Assembly (NCBI RefSeq): GCF_000765675.1
Contig: NZ_JRPA02000012.1
Span: 1 to 44,409, forward strand
Reading direction: 5' to 3'
Origin: Helicobacter sp. MIT 05-5294
GTDB lineage: Bacteria; Campylobacterota; Campylobacteria; Campylobacterales; Helicobacteraceae
DNA length: 44,409 nt
Shown: piece by piece, positions 18,465 to 27,391 of the stretch
How positions within the stretch are numbered: position 1 is the first letter of the stretch
Layout of the letters: each line of letters begins with the position of its first letter
Notes under the pieces: generated by a model
What the model was told of the DNA's origin: nothing
The model's database searches: none
The model's input: the letters and a program-made list of their open reading frames with translations, nothing else
Made by a program: the position numbers and the translations under genes

Positions 18465-19793
18465 ATGGAATTACTAGCTTTAATTGGAATCGCTATTGTG
18501 CTTTTAGTAATCGGTGTGCCGGTTGCTTTTGCCTTTGGTTCAAGTGGGTTGATTGTAGGTAGTTATCTTATGGTTTTTGGTGAGAATCCCTATGTCTTGA
18601 CTTTCCTACCCAATCGCTTGGAGGGAATCTTTAGCAACACAACGCTCATCACGATTCCATTATTTATTTTAATGGGAATGATTTTAGAGAAAAGTGGAAT
18701 CGCAGAACGATTGATTAACTCTATCGCAAAGCTTTTTGGCTCTCTTGGTGGTGGCGCGGCAATGGGCGTGATTCTTGTTGGCGTGTTGCTCTCTGCAAGC
18801 ACAGGAATCGTAGGGGCAACCGTGGTGATGATGGGCGTTATCGCAGTGCCAACAATGCTTAAAGCAAATTACGATAAACGATTGATTTCAGGCGTGGTTG
18901 CCGCGAGTGGCACTTTGGGGCAAATTATCCCTCCCTCTATTATTTTGATTATTCTAGCAGATGTTTTAAATGTCAGTGTGCGCGACCTTTTTAGTGCCGC
19001 AATCTTGCCGAGTATTTTGCTTGTAAGTGCTTATGTTTTATTTGTGTTAGGCATCGTGATTTTTGCTCCCAAACTCGCCCCAGCAAATCTAGAAATTTCC
19101 AAAAACATACGCACTCTAGCATTGGAAACCCTCAAAATGGCGATTCCACCGATTCTTTTAATCGTCCTTGTCTTAGGAAGCATTTTAGGGGGAATCGTAG
19201 AACCAACACAAGCAGCAGCACTTGGCGTAATGGGTGCGCTTGTTTTAAGCTTTTTTAATGGACAACTACATTTTAACCTCATCAAACAAGCAAGTGCCGA
19301 AACTATTCTATTCTGCGGAATGGTTTTTATGATTCTCATTGGCGCAAATTGCTTCACGCTCGTTTTCAACGAATTAGGTGGCGATGTTTTCGTGTTGGAA
19401 TTTTTTTCAAACTATCTTGATTCGCCCTTTTATTTTATGCTTGTTGCCATGCTTGTTGTTTTTATTCTTGGATTCTTGATTGATTTTTTTGAAATTTGCT
19501 ATATCGCCTTGCCGATTCTAGCAGGGATTGCTATGCACTATCAAGTAGATATGCTATGGTTTGCATTACTTGTCGCAATTAATTTGCAAACAAGCTTTCT
19601 CACGCCACCTTTTGGATTCTCTATTTTCTTTTTGAAATCCGCAGTGGGAGATTCCATTAGAATCGGAGAAATTTATAGAGGTGTGATTCCATTTATTTTA
19701 TTGCAAGTTTTAATTCTAGGATTCGTGTTTTGCTTCCCACAATTAACGCTAAGCAGTGCAGATTGGGCTAAGATTTTAGAATTTATTTTTTAA
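18465..19793 (+). CDS. dctM: TRAP transporter large membrane subunit (DctM type)
   Basis: This 442-residue protein is hydrophobic throughout with about 12 membrane segments. It belongs to the DctM/ion-transporter superfamily, the translocation subunit of TRAP transporters. IPVAFAFGSSGL-like text (GVPVAFAFGSSGLIVG) near residue 20, IPLFILMGMILEKSG near 67, and GTLGQIIPPSIILIILA near 146 are conserved blocks. FLTPPFGFSIFFLKS near 380 is the second pseudo-repeat. The gene is tightly coupled to dctQ and followed 12 bases later by the binding protein gene. Confidence 0.95.
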   Translation: MELLALIGIAIVLLVIGVPVAFAFGSSGLIVGSYLMVFGENPYVLTFLPNRLEGIFSNTTLITIPLFILMGMILEKSGIAERLINSIAKLFGSLGGGAAMGVILVGVLLSASTGIVGATVVMMGVIAVPTMLKANYDKRLISGVVAASGTLGQIIPPSIILIILADVLNVSVRDLFSAAILPSILLVSAYVLFVLGIVIFAPKLAPANLEISKNIRTLALETLKMAIPPILLIVLVLGSILGGIVEPTQAAALGVMGALVLSFFNGQLHFNLIKQASAETILFCGMVFMILIGANCFTLVFNELGGDVFVLEFFSNYLDSPFYFMLVAMLVVFILGFLIDFFEICYIALPILAGIAMHYQVDMLWFALLVAINLQTSFLTPPFGFSIFFLKSAVGDSIRIGEIYRGVIPFILLQVLILGFVFCFPQLTLSSADWAKILEFIF

Positions 19794-19805
19794 CAAGGAG
19801 AAGAA

Positions 19806-20924
19806 ATGAAAAGACGAGAGTTTTTGAAAAATACTGGTTTGGGAGTTGCTTCTGTGCTAGGAGCTGCGACTTTGGCAGGTTGCAATAGCGAACGGAACGC
19901 AAAGAATACAAATGCGCAATCGCAAACAACAACTACCAAAAAACCGACTTTAAAGATTCGCTTAGCGATGACTTGGTCTATTACAATGCCAATTCTAGCA
20001 GATACAGTGAAGCATTATGCAAAAGTTGTCAATGAACTAAGTAGCGGTAGCATTCAGATAGATATTTTTCCCGCAGGGAAGCTTGTGCCGGCACTTGGAG
20101 TGTTTGACGCTGCAAGTAGCGGACAGATTGACGCATTCCATTCTGCGCCTTATTATTGGGAGGGTAAAAACACCGCGTTTAATTTGTTTTCTGGGATTCC
20201 GTTTGGAATGATTGATAGCGAACAAAATGCTTGGTTTTTATATGGCGATGGTATGGAATTGTGGCGAGAAATCGCGGATAAATACAATCTCTACCCAATG
20301 CTAGGCGGTGCGACAAGCATTCAAATGTCGGGTTGGTATAAAAAAGAAATGAATAGCCTCAAAGACTTTGAAGGTTTAAGGATTCGTATGGTTGGAGTTG
20401 CAGGACAGGTGTTATCTAAGCTTGGCTCTGCGACGAAAAACACTCCGGGTGGAGAGATTGTGCCAAACCTAGAAAGAGGCGTGTTAGACGCTGCGGAATG
20501 GGTTTCTCCTGCGTTTGACCAAAAGCTAGATATTCATAAAGTCGCTCCTTATTATTATACGCCTTGGCAAGAAGCAGGTTCAATTACTGAATTTGTGTTC
20601 AATAAGCAAAAATGGGAAAGCTATTCTAAAGAAGTGCAAACAATTTTAGAGGTTGCAAGTCGCGAAGCGCATATGCAAATGACCGCAATGGGCAACTTCT
20701 ATAATGCCAAAGCTTTAGAAATTCTCAAAAATGAGGGCGCAAAGGTGCGCACATTCCCACCTGAAGTAATTGAAGGATTCAAAAAAACACTCGCAATTGT
20801 TTTAGAAGAAGAAAGTGCTAAGAATCCCGACTTCAAAAAAGTGCTTACAAGCTACCAAAATTTCCAAAAAGAGCAAATGACTTGGACGCAAGATAGCTTA
20901 GGAGCGTATTTAGCGATTCGTTAA
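19806..20924 (+). CDS. dctP: TRAP transporter solute-binding protein, Tat-type lipoprotein, 2-oxo/hydroxy-acid subfamily
   Basis: The 372-residue protein starts MKRREFLKN. Arg3-Arg4 form a twin-arginine motif, and LAGC with Cys26 is a lipobox, so it should be exported folded by Tat and anchored as a lipoprotein. A Thr/Gln-rich linker follows. The core has GLRIRMVGVAGQVLSKLG near 195, GGEIVPNLERGVLDAAEWVS near 216 and VAPYYYTPWQEAGS near 248. These match the TakP-like subfamily, known to bind pyruvate and other 2-oxo acids or lactate. A monocarboxylate is therefore the likely substrate, not succinate. AAGGAG precedes the ATG. Confidence 0.9.
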   Translation: MKRREFLKNTGLGVASVLGAATLAGCNSERNAKNTNAQSQTTTTKKPTLKIRLAMTWSITMPILADTVKHYAKVVNELSSGSIQIDIFPAGKLVPALGVFDAASSGQIDAFHSAPYYWEGKNTAFNLFSGIPFGMIDSEQNAWFLYGDGMELWREIADKYNLYPMLGGATSIQMSGWYKKEMNSLKDFEGLRIRMVGVAGQVLSKLGSATKNTPGGEIVPNLERGVLDAAEWVSPAFDQKLDIHKVAPYYYTPWQEAGSITEFVFNKQKWESYSKEVQTILEVASREAHMQMTAMGNFYNAKALEILKNEGAKVRTFPPEVIEGFKKTLAIVLEEESAKNPDFKKVLTSYQNFQKEQMTWTQDSLGAYLAIR

Positions 20925-20952
20925 TTTTCGCTTTTACTTGCAACCCACTAAA

Positions 20953-20980
20953 GAGATTCTGCCCTTTAGCGCGGAATCTC
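20953..20980 (+). terminator. Hairpin after the TRAP operon
   Basis: GAGATTC (20953-20959) pairs with GAATCTC (20974-20980). Three further inner pairs, including one G-T, leave an 8-base loop. It lies 28 bases after the dctP stop and is followed by ATTTGTTG, a weak T tract. Confidence 0.5.
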
Positions 20981-21103
20981 ATTTGTTGCTACGAAGATTC
21001 TACCTACTCAATCTAATTTTGCTCACTGCTTTATTTCTCGCAATCCTTTATGGCTTCACAAATAGAATCTCTTGGTTTGATTGCATAATGATGAAATGTT
21101 GGT

Positions 21104-21109
21104 TATAAT
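21104..21109 (+). promoter_or_regulatory. -10 box for the class V aminotransferase gene
   Basis: TATAAT inside GTTGGTTATAAT lies 28 bases before the ATG at 21138. The ribosome-binding site is AAGGATAAAAT. Confidence 0.6.
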
Positions 21110-21137
21110 TCGCGGATTTTTTAAATAAGGATAAAAT

Positions 21138-22250
21138 ATGTTACTTTTTACTCCCGGTCCTACTCCTGTGCCAGAATTTGTGCGTGTGGCAATGAGCGAA
21201 CCAACAATCCACCACCGCACTCCAGAGTTTGAAGAAATCTTCGCAACCACTCGGACACTTTTAAAAGAAGTGATTGGTATGCCTGAAGTTCTAATGCTTG
21301 CAAGCTCGGGAAGTGGAGCAATGGAAGCTTGTGTTACTTCCCTATGCCAAACAAAGCTATTAAGCATTAATAGCGGAAAATTTGGTGAGAGATTCGGTAA
21401 AATCGCCAAAGCGTTTGGGATTCCAAATATAGAAATTAAAAATGCGTGGGATACTCCTGCAAGTGTAGAATCCGTATTGGAAACCTTAAAGCAGAATCCC
21501 GATATTGACGCATTTTGTATTCAAGCGTGTGAGAGTGCAGGAGGTTTGCGCCATTCTTATGAAGAAATCGCCAAAGCCATTAAAGATTACAATCCTAAAA
21601 TTATGGTGATTGTGGATAGCATTACAGCAATGGGAGTGGAAAAGCTAGATGTGAGTTGTGTTGATGCACTTATTGGTGGCTCACAAAAAGCTTTTATGTT
21701 ACCACCGGGACTTAGCATTATTGGGCTAAGCCAACAAGCCATTGCCAAAATTGAAGAACGCAATGTGGGATTCTACTTCAACCTCAAAACAGAGTTGAAA
21801 AATCAAGTCAAAAACACCACAGCTTGGACTGCGCCTACTACGATTATCATCGGGCTTTGTGCGTTTTTGCAAAAGGCAAAAAGTATCGGTTGGGATAAAA
21901 TCTACCAACAAACCAAAGCGCGTTCTCTCTCTTGCGACAAAGCAATGGAAAGCATTGGGCTAAAAATCTATCCGACCAAACCCGCACTTTCTATGACTTG
22001 TGTTTATGACGAAGCAAGTGATACACTGCGCAAACATCTTAAAACCAAATTCAATGTCAATATTGCAGGTGGGCAAGATGATTTAAAGGGCAAAATTTTC
22101 AGAATCAACCAAATGGGCTTAATTGAAGCAAGTGAGATTTCGTGGGTAATTAATGCGATAGAACTAAGCCTTGCTGATTTGGGAAGACGCCCCTTTGATG
22201 GAATCGCAAATCAAGTGTTTTTAGAAAATTATTTCAGTCTTTTAAAGTAA
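21138..22250 (+). CDS. Class V PLP-dependent aminotransferase (alanine-glyoxylate / serine-pyruvate type)
   Basis: The 370-residue protein starts [20 protein letters not shown], the typical N-terminus of the small alanine-glyoxylate/serine-pyruvate/phosphoserine group of class V enzymes. [10 protein letters not shown] at 55-64 binds the cofactor phosphate. Asp160 (VIVDSIT) should bind the pyridine nitrogen and Lys184 in [12 protein letters not shown] is the Schiff-base lysine. H. pylori has a similar protein whose exact reaction I do not know. Conversion of alanine or serine with glyoxylate or pyruvate is the family expectation. It overlaps nothing, and the epimerase follows after 4 bases, so they are probably one transcript. 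Confidence 0.9.
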   Translation: MLLFTPGPTPVPEFVRVAMSEPTIHHRTPEFEEIFATTRTLLKEVIGMPEVLMLASSGSGAMEACVTSLCQTKLLSINSGKFGERFGKIAKAFGIPNIEIKNAWDTPASVESVLETLKQNPDIDAFCIQACESAGGLRHSYEEIAKAIKDYNPKIMVIVDSITAMGVEKLDVSCVDALIGGSQKAFMLPPGLSIIGLSQQAIAKIEERNVGFYFNLKTELKNQVKNTTAWTAPTTIIIGLCAFLQKAKSIGWDKIYQQTKARSLSCDKAMESIGLKIYPTKPALSMTCVYDEASDTLRKHLKTKFNVNIAGGQDDLKGKIFRINQMGLIEASEISWVINAIELSLADLGRRPFDGIANQVFLENYFSLLK

Positions 22251-22254
22251 TGCA

Positions 22255-23307
22255 ATGAAAGTTTTAATCACAGGCACGGCTGGATTTATCGGCTCATTTT
22301 TAGCAAAACGCCTTGTAGAGCTTGGCGAAGAAGTTGTAGGCTTGGATTGTATTAATGATTATTATGATGTGCGCATTAAATATGGTAGACTTGCAAATGT
22401 AGGAATCGCGCAGGATTCTATTGTGGAGAACCAACTCATACAGAGTAGCAAATATCCCAACTATCGTTTTATTAAGCTAAAACTAGAAGATAGGGAGAAT
22501 CTTTTTCATCTTTTTGCCAATGAAAGGTTTGATAAGGTTTGCAACCTCGCTGCACAAGCAGGTGTGCGCTATTCTCTTGTGAATCCTTATGCGTATGTAG
22601 AAAGCAATATTGTAGGTTTTGTCAATATCCTAGAGGCTTGTAGGCAATTCAACATCGCACATCTTGCTTATGCGTCTAGCTCATCAGTATATGGCTTAAA
22701 CGAGAAAATGCCTTTTTCTACAAGCGATAATGTGGATCACCCCATTAGTCTTTATGCTGCAAGCAAAAAAAGCAATGAGCTAATGGCGCATACTTATTCT
22801 TATTTGTTTGGTTTGCCTACGACAGGATTGAGATTCTTCACGGTTTATGGTCCGTGGGGACGCCCTGATATGGCATTGTTTTTATTCACAAAAGCCATTT
22901 TGGAAGGAAAGGCGATTGATGTGTTTAATCACGGGCAAATGTTGCGTGATTTTACTTATATTGATGATATTGTAGAGGGTTTAGTGCGCGTTTTAAACCA
23001 CAACGCAATGCCAAATCCTGCGTGGAATGGAAAATCTCCAGACCCACATAGCTCCAAAGCACCTTATAAAATCTACAATATTGGCAACAACAATCCTGTA
23101 AAACTGATGGATTTTATTGAGGCAATAGAAAAAGGGCTTGGAATCACTGCGCAAAAAAATATGCTTCCCTTGCAACCCGGCGATGTTCCAGCGACTTATG
23201 CCAATGTAGAAGACTTAGTGAGTGATTTAGGCTACAAACCTAACACGAGCATACAAGAAGGAATCAAAAACTTTATTGCTTGGTATAAAGATTTTTTTAG
23301 AATCTAG
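22255..23307 (+). CDS. UDP-glucuronate 4-epimerase family (extended SDR)
   Basis: This 350-residue NAD-dependent sugar epimerase has the Rossmann motif GTAGFIG at residues 7-13, SSSSVYG at 141-147 and the YAASK catalytic pair Tyr167/Lys171. [18 protein letters not shown] after the first strands, and [20 protein letters not shown] near 198, are features of the UDP-glucuronate 4-epimerase (CapI/LspL) branch rather than GalE. The product, UDP-galacturonate, would feed lipopolysaccharide, capsule or glycan synthesis in the cytosol. No glycosyltransferases flank it here. The start is ATG four bases after the aminotransferase stop. Confidence 0.88.
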   Translation: MKVLITGTAGFIGSFLAKRLVELGEEVVGLDCINDYYDVRIKYGRLANVGIAQDSIVENQLIQSSKYPNYRFIKLKLEDRENLFHLFANERFDKVCNLAAQAGVRYSLVNPYAYVESNIVGFVNILEACRQFNIAHLAYASSSSVYGLNEKMPFSTSDNVDHPISLYAASKKSNELMAHTYSYLFGLPTTGLRFFTVYGPWGRPDMALFLFTKAILEGKAIDVFNHGQMLRDFTYIDDIVEGLVRVLNHNAMPNPAWNGKSPDPHSSKAPYKIYNIGNNNPVKLMDFIEAIEKGLGITAQKNMLPLQPGDVPATYANVEDLVSDLGYKPNTSIQEGIKNFIAWYKDFFRI

Positions 23308-23423
23308 CACGATTGTGAGATTCCGCTATCGCGCTAAATGCGCACAAAACCTACCTTGCCTATTTCTTGATTCTTAAATTGCAGATTTGCAAAACCTTAA
23401 GTTGAATTTTGGCAAAAACCTAA

Positions 23424-23429
23424 TATAAT
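23424..23429 (+). promoter_or_regulatory. -10 box for the SRP RNA gene
   Basis: A perfect TATAAT within CCTAATATAATCTC ends 7 bases before the likely first base of the SRP RNA. Confidence 0.65.
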
Positions 23430-23436
23430 CTCACTC

Positions 23437-23546
23437 GCCTTTCTTGAGACTTGTGCGATGAGTTCTTTGGATAATGCTTCAGGGTGGGAACACAGCAGAG
23501 CCTCCAAATCGCTTAAGTGCCGCAAGTATCTTAAGGAGGGTTTGTT
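23437..23546 (+). ncRNA. ffs: 4.5S signal recognition particle RNA
   Basis: The conserved SRP domain IV is visible at about 23479-23502: TTCAGG, GTG, GGAA tetraloop, CAC, AGCAG. This gives the GGAA-capped hairpin with the asymmetric CAGG/AGCA loop bound by Ffh. Outer stems support it: TTTGG with CCAAA, GCGAT with ATCGC, and CTTGAGA-CTTG with CAAGTATCTTAAG. The RNA is about 105-110 bases, the short bacterial type. A TATAAT box precedes it and TTTGTTTTGTTT follows as a T-rich end. Ends are estimated to within about 5 bases. Confidence 0.87.
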
Positions 23547-23575
23547 TTGTTTAACTCTTTTCTTGTTTGCATTCA

Positions 23576-23716
23576 TTAATCCTTAATCACAATACTAAAT
23601 CCAAATATCAACTTATCCAAAAATCTCCAATGGGTTTTATCGGGATTAAAAACAATAGAATCTCCAAAGATTTTTAAAGATTTGTTGTAAAATTCTCGTA
23701 AATTTTTTATATAATT
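23576..23716 (-). pseudogene. Possible 3' remnant of an unidentified protein gene
   Basis: On the minus strand an open stretch of 46 codons, with no start codon evident, ends at TAA (23576-23578). It reads REFYNKSLKIFGDSIVFNPD and then KTHWRFLDKLIFGFSIVIKD. The aromatic-rich, alternating pattern looks like a real protein C-terminus rather than noise. An in-frame TGA lies immediately upstream, and the KefB-type promoter occupies the same bases. I do not recognise the family. Confidence 0.3.
23710..23715 (+). promoter_or_regulatory. -10 box for the KefB-type antiporter gene
   Basis: TATAAT within TTTTTTATATAATTTC lies 29 bases before the ATG at 23745. It is preceded by T-rich DNA with no -35 consensus. 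Confidence 0.5.
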
Positions 23717-23744
23717 TCAAAATTTTATTTTAATTTTATTTCAA

Positions 23745-25529
23745 ATGAGGTGTGCGATAGATAATCTACTTGTAATCATCTATGTTTTGGCGATGGCAGT
23801 AGTTTCTGGAATCATTTTAAACAAGCTAAAGATTCCAGCCATTATTGGATATATTGTTACAGGGACATTAACAGCCTATATTTTTGGATTCCGTGTGCAA
23901 GATTCTGTGGATTTAAACGAAGCCGCAGAGCTTGGAATCGTATTTTTGATGTTTATGATTGGGTTAGATTTTAGTTTCAAAAAAATCACACAAATGAAGC
24001 AAGAAGTCTTGCTTTTTGGTGGATTGCAGATTGGAATCTCTATCCTCGCATTTTTCTTGATTTGCCATTATTTATTGGGATTCAACCTTGATACTTCTAT
24101 CATCTTGGCAAGTGCTGTGAGTTTGTCTTCTACCGCAATTGTCTTAAAAAGCCTCAATGAAACCAATCAAACAAAAACGCCTATGGGTATGGCAGCTGTT
24201 GGGATTTTGGTTTTTCAAGATATTGCGGTGATTCCGATTCTTTTGATGATTAAAATCCTAAGCAATCAAGACTTAAGTATGCCAGAAATGTTACTCCATA
24301 CAGGAATCTCGGCAGTTATCGTTCTCTTGTTGCTGATTTTGCCCGGGAGATTCTTGGCGCGAATCGTATTGCGTTCTAGTGCTAAGATGAAAACAGACGA
24401 AATCTTCGTTGGAACGGTGCTTCTTATCGTTTTAGGCTCGGCTTATTTAAGTAAATATTTCGGATTCTCTCTCTCGCTTGGAGCGTTTTTAGCAGGAATG
24501 ATTGTTTCAAACTCTCCTTTCAAGCACCAAGTAGCAAGTGTATTGGTATATTTTAGAGACTTGCTTTTGGGAGTATTTTTTATCACGATTGGTATGCAAG
24601 TAGATGTTGTATTTTTGGCAAAATACTTTATCATCATCTTAATTCTTGTTGCTTTAATGTTGTGCATTAAAACGCTAATAATGTTTGCCTTTTTAAGTCT
24701 TTTTAGAGGTGCGAAAGTCGCTATGCGTATCGCGCTTTCACTCTCTCAAATTGGGGAATTTTCCTTTGCTATTTTCCTCCTTGCAAGTCAGCACAAAATC
24801 CTAAATCTAGGATTAGATGGCGGAATCTTGAATTGGATTTTTGGCAGTGAGTTTGTCGCCTCTATCACGCCTAATGAAATCTACCAATTCCTCACTTTAA
24901 TGGTGATTTTCTCTATGGTTGCAACGCCTTTTATTTTGGATAGATTAGATATTTGCGTCAAATTCGCGCTCAAAATCTTTAGGATTCCATTAAAGATTGC
25001 CAAAATCGGCAGCAAAGCAGGAATGGGACAAAAATCACAACAAGAAAACCACGCAGAAGTGGTGATTTGTGGCTATGGGGTTTTGGGCAAAAGAGTGTTG
25101 GAGTTTTTTAATGGTTGTGATGTCCGCACACTCGTAGTGGATTCTAACTATGAACGCGTAGAAGATGGAATCAAAAAGGGTTGCGATATCGTCTATGGCA
25201 ACATCACAGACAAAATGATTTTTAGAGAAATTGGGATTGAAAAATCCAAAGTCGTGATTCTCTGCGTGGAATCCCCTATGGCGATTGAAAAGGCTTGTCG
25301 CCACATTATGGATATTACACACCATATTAGAATCATCGCCCAAACCGAAGAAGACGCGACAGAAGCAGATTTGAAAGGAATCGGACTTTATCGCGTGATT
25401 AATGGAAGTCGTGAAATTGCAGAAATGCTTGCAAATTCGGCACTAGAGGCGATTGAAGATTCTAAAGAAATAGAGGCTGATGAGCTAAAGGAATCGGGGG
25501 ATTCCAAAAAGACAGAGGACAAAAACTAG
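23745..25529 (+). CDS. Monovalent cation:proton antiporter-2 family, KefB-like, with TrkA-N domain
   Basis: The 594-residue protein has a sodium/hydrogen exchanger domain of about 11-13 hydrophobic segments (about 5-400). It carries LKIPAIIGYIVTGTLTAY, EAAELGIVFLMFMIGLDFSF and SLSLGAFLAGMIVSN. A cytosolic TrkA-N domain (about 430-550) follows with the nucleotide-binding start VVICGYGVLGKRVLEFFNG. This is the layout of KefB/KefC potassium efflux systems. The acidic tail of about 25 residues is poorly conserved in type. The ATG at 23745 has no upstream ribosome-binding site, while GAGG lies just inside the gene, so the true start could be slightly downstream or initiation atypical. Confidence 0.9.
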   Translation: MRCAIDNLLVIIYVLAMAVVSGIILNKLKIPAIIGYIVTGTLTAYIFGFRVQDSVDLNEAAELGIVFLMFMIGLDFSFKKITQMKQEVLLFGGLQIGISILAFFLICHYLLGFNLDTSIILASAVSLSSTAIVLKSLNETNQTKTPMGMAAVGILVFQDIAVIPILLMIKILSNQDLSMPEMLLHTGISAVIVLLLLILPGRFLARIVLRSSAKMKTDEIFVGTVLLIVLGSAYLSKYFGFSLSLGAFLAGMIVSNSPFKHQVASVLVYFRDLLLGVFFITIGMQVDVVFLAKYFIIILILVALMLCIKTLIMFAFLSLFRGAKVAMRIALSLSQIGEFSFAIFLLASQHKILNLGLDGGILNWIFGSEFVASITPNEIYQFLTLMVIFSMVATPFILDRLDICVKFALKIFRIPLKIAKIGSKAGMGQKSQQENHAEVVICGYGVLGKRVLEFFNGCDVRTLVVDSNYERVEDGIKKGCDIVYGNITDKMIFREIGIEKSKVVILCVESPMAIEKACRHIMDITHHIRIIAQTEEDATEADLKGIGLYRVINGSREIAEMLANSALEAIEDSKEIEADELKESGDSKKTEDKN

Positions 25530-25586
25530 ACTATGTGTTTAGAATCTTCTTATCATCATTGCAACCTTAATCAAGGGTAAAGACAA

Positions 25587-26159
25587 ATGAAATCTTATCC
25601 TGAAAGTTTTGCAAAACTCATAGAATCCCTAGAGAAACTTCCGAGTATCGGTAGAAAGTCTGCAATGCGTTTGGCTTATTTTCTCGCATTTGAAGATAAA
25701 TTTAGCGCGCTAAGTCTTGCGCATAACATTGAATGCTGCGTCCAACAACTCCACACTTGTGAAGAATGTGGCGGAATCTCTAGTGAGCGCGTTTGTGAGA
25801 TTTGTAGCGATAGCACACGCAACAACGGAGAATTGTGCATTGTCGCAAATCCTAGAGAGATTTTTCTGATTGAAGAGAGTGGCGAATTTTTAGGTAAATA
25901 CTTCGTAATTGGAAGTCTTGAAGCGTTAAACTTAAAGCATTTAGAACAAATCATACACAAATCCCATATTAAAGAAATTATTTTCGCATTTAGCCCCTCC
26001 TTAGGAAATGATAGCGTAATGCTGTATTTAGAAGATAAATTAGAGCATTTAGGATTGCAATTCACAAAAATTGCACAAGGCGTCCCAACAGGAGTAAGTC
26101 TCGAAAATATAGACCAACTCTCTATTATTCGCGCCCTACAATCACGCGTGAAAATTTAA
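25587..26159 (+). CDS. recR: Recombination protein RecR
   Basis: RecR (190 residues) works with RecO to load RecA on SSB-coated gaps. The helix-hairpin-helix region LEKLPSIGRKSAMRLAYFLA is at 15-34. The zinc finger has Cys58, Cys61, Cys70 and Cys73 (CEECGG and CEIC). The Toprim domain starts at LCIVANPREIFLIEESGEF near 83. Length is close to the usual 198. It stands between two antiporter genes with no functional link to them. Confidence 0.96.
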   Translation: MKSYPESFAKLIESLEKLPSIGRKSAMRLAYFLAFEDKFSALSLAHNIECCVQQLHTCEECGGISSERVCEICSDSTRNNGELCIVANPREIFLIEESGEFLGKYFVIGSLEALNLKHLEQIIHKSHIKEIIFAFSPSLGNDSVMLYLEDKLEHLGLQFTKIAQGVPTGVSLENIDQLSIIRALQSRVKI

Positions 26160-26176
26160 ATTTTAAAGGAGAAATT

Positions 26177-27388
26177 TTGGCAGAAATTATCAATGATTTG
26201 CATTTATATATTATTGCGATTGGAATCATTTTGTTTATTAGCGTCTATGCAAGTAAAATTTCAGAAAAAATTGGTTTCCCTTTATTGCTCGTGTTTTTAA
26301 TTCTTGGAATGCTTTTAGGAAGTGAGGGGATTGTCGGAATCAAGTTTGATAACACACTTCTAGCACAAGCAGTGGGTTCTGTGTCGCTGATTTTTATCCT
26401 TTATAGCGGTGGATTAGATACGCATTGGGGACATATCAAGCCAGTGATTGTGAGTGGCGTAATGCTCGCAACGCTTGGTGTTTTGATTACCGCGGTTATT
26501 TTGGCTGGTTTTATTTATTTAATGTGGAATGTTACGCCACTAGAGGCTTTGTTGCTCGGCTCTATCGTATCTTCTACGGACGCTGCAGCGGTGTTTATGA
26601 TTTTCCGCTCTCACCGATTAAGGCTTAAATCCAATATTGAACCTCTCTTGGAATTAGAATCTGGAAGCAACGATCCTATGGCAATCTTCCTTACAATCAC
26701 GATTCTACAACTCATCGTAATGAGCGGGGCGACCTCTGTGATGGAATGGATTGTGCAATTTGTCGCACAATTCGCCATTGGTGGCGCGGTAGGATTGCTT
26801 TGTGGCTATACTTTCCCAAAGATTTGCGAAAGACTTAACATTTCCCAACCCGGACTTTATCCCCTCATTAGCGTAGCGTGGCTTTTTATGATTTTTGGGC
26901 TTTCAATGACACTAAAAGGCAATGGATATTTGAGCATTTATATCGCAGGAATCCTAACGAATAAATTTGCCTTTCCTTACAAATCCCACATTATCGCTTT
27001 CCACGATGCGATTGCGTGGATGATGCAAATCTTAGTCTTTTTGGTTTTAGGTCTTCTTGTATTCCCCTCACAGCTCCCACAAATCGCCCTACCAGCTCTT
27101 GTTTTAGTCCTTGTATTAATGTTTGTTGCGCGCCCTGTGAGCGTGTTTATTTCTTTGGCAAACAGCCGATTCAACAAAAAAGAGAAGCTATTTATCTCTT
27201 GGGTTGGTTTGCGTGGTGCAGTGCCAATTATCCTAGCTACTTATCCTTTCGTCTATGAGCTAGAACAATCACACTTAATCTTTGATGTCGTATTTTTTAT
27301 GGTGCTAGTATCTGTTTTGGTGCAGGGTATGACTTTGGGAGTTGCGGCGAAGTATTTAGGAATCGTTGACGAGGACGAAAAGTCTTAA
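26177..27388 (+). CDS. CPA1-type potassium or sodium/proton antiporter (NhaP2/CvrA-like)
   Basis: This 403-residue membrane protein has about 12 hydrophobic segments. Family blocks are GFPLLLVFLILGMLLGSEG near residue 34, LIFILYSGGLDTHW near 72, SIVSSTDAAAVF near 130, and ESGSNDPMAIFL near 157, with the ND pair typical of cation/proton exchangers. SWVGLRGAVPIILATYPF near 345 is also conserved. The start is TTG at 26177, fixed by AAAGGAGAAA five bases upstream. It ends after the membrane domain, without the cytosolic TrkA-C/CorC-like tail that NhaP2 proteins carry. The ion is not determined by sequence. Confidence 0.9.
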   Translation: MAEIINDLHLYIIAIGIILFISVYASKISEKIGFPLLLVFLILGMLLGSEGIVGIKFDNTLLAQAVGSVSLIFILYSGGLDTHWGHIKPVIVSGVMLATLGVLITAVILAGFIYLMWNVTPLEALLLGSIVSSTDAAAVFMIFRSHRLRLKSNIEPLLELESGSNDPMAIFLTITILQLIVMSGATSVMEWIVQFVAQFAIGGAVGLLCGYTFPKICERLNISQPGLYPLISVAWLFMIFGLSMTLKGNGYLSIYIAGILTNKFAFPYKSHIIAFHDAIAWMMQILVFLVLGLLVFPSQLPQIALPALVLVLVLMFVARPVSVFISLANSRFNKKEKLFISWVGLRGAVPIILATYPFVYELEQSHLIFDVVFFMVLVSVLVQGMTLGVAAKYLGIVDEDEKS

Positions 27389-27391
27389 AGA

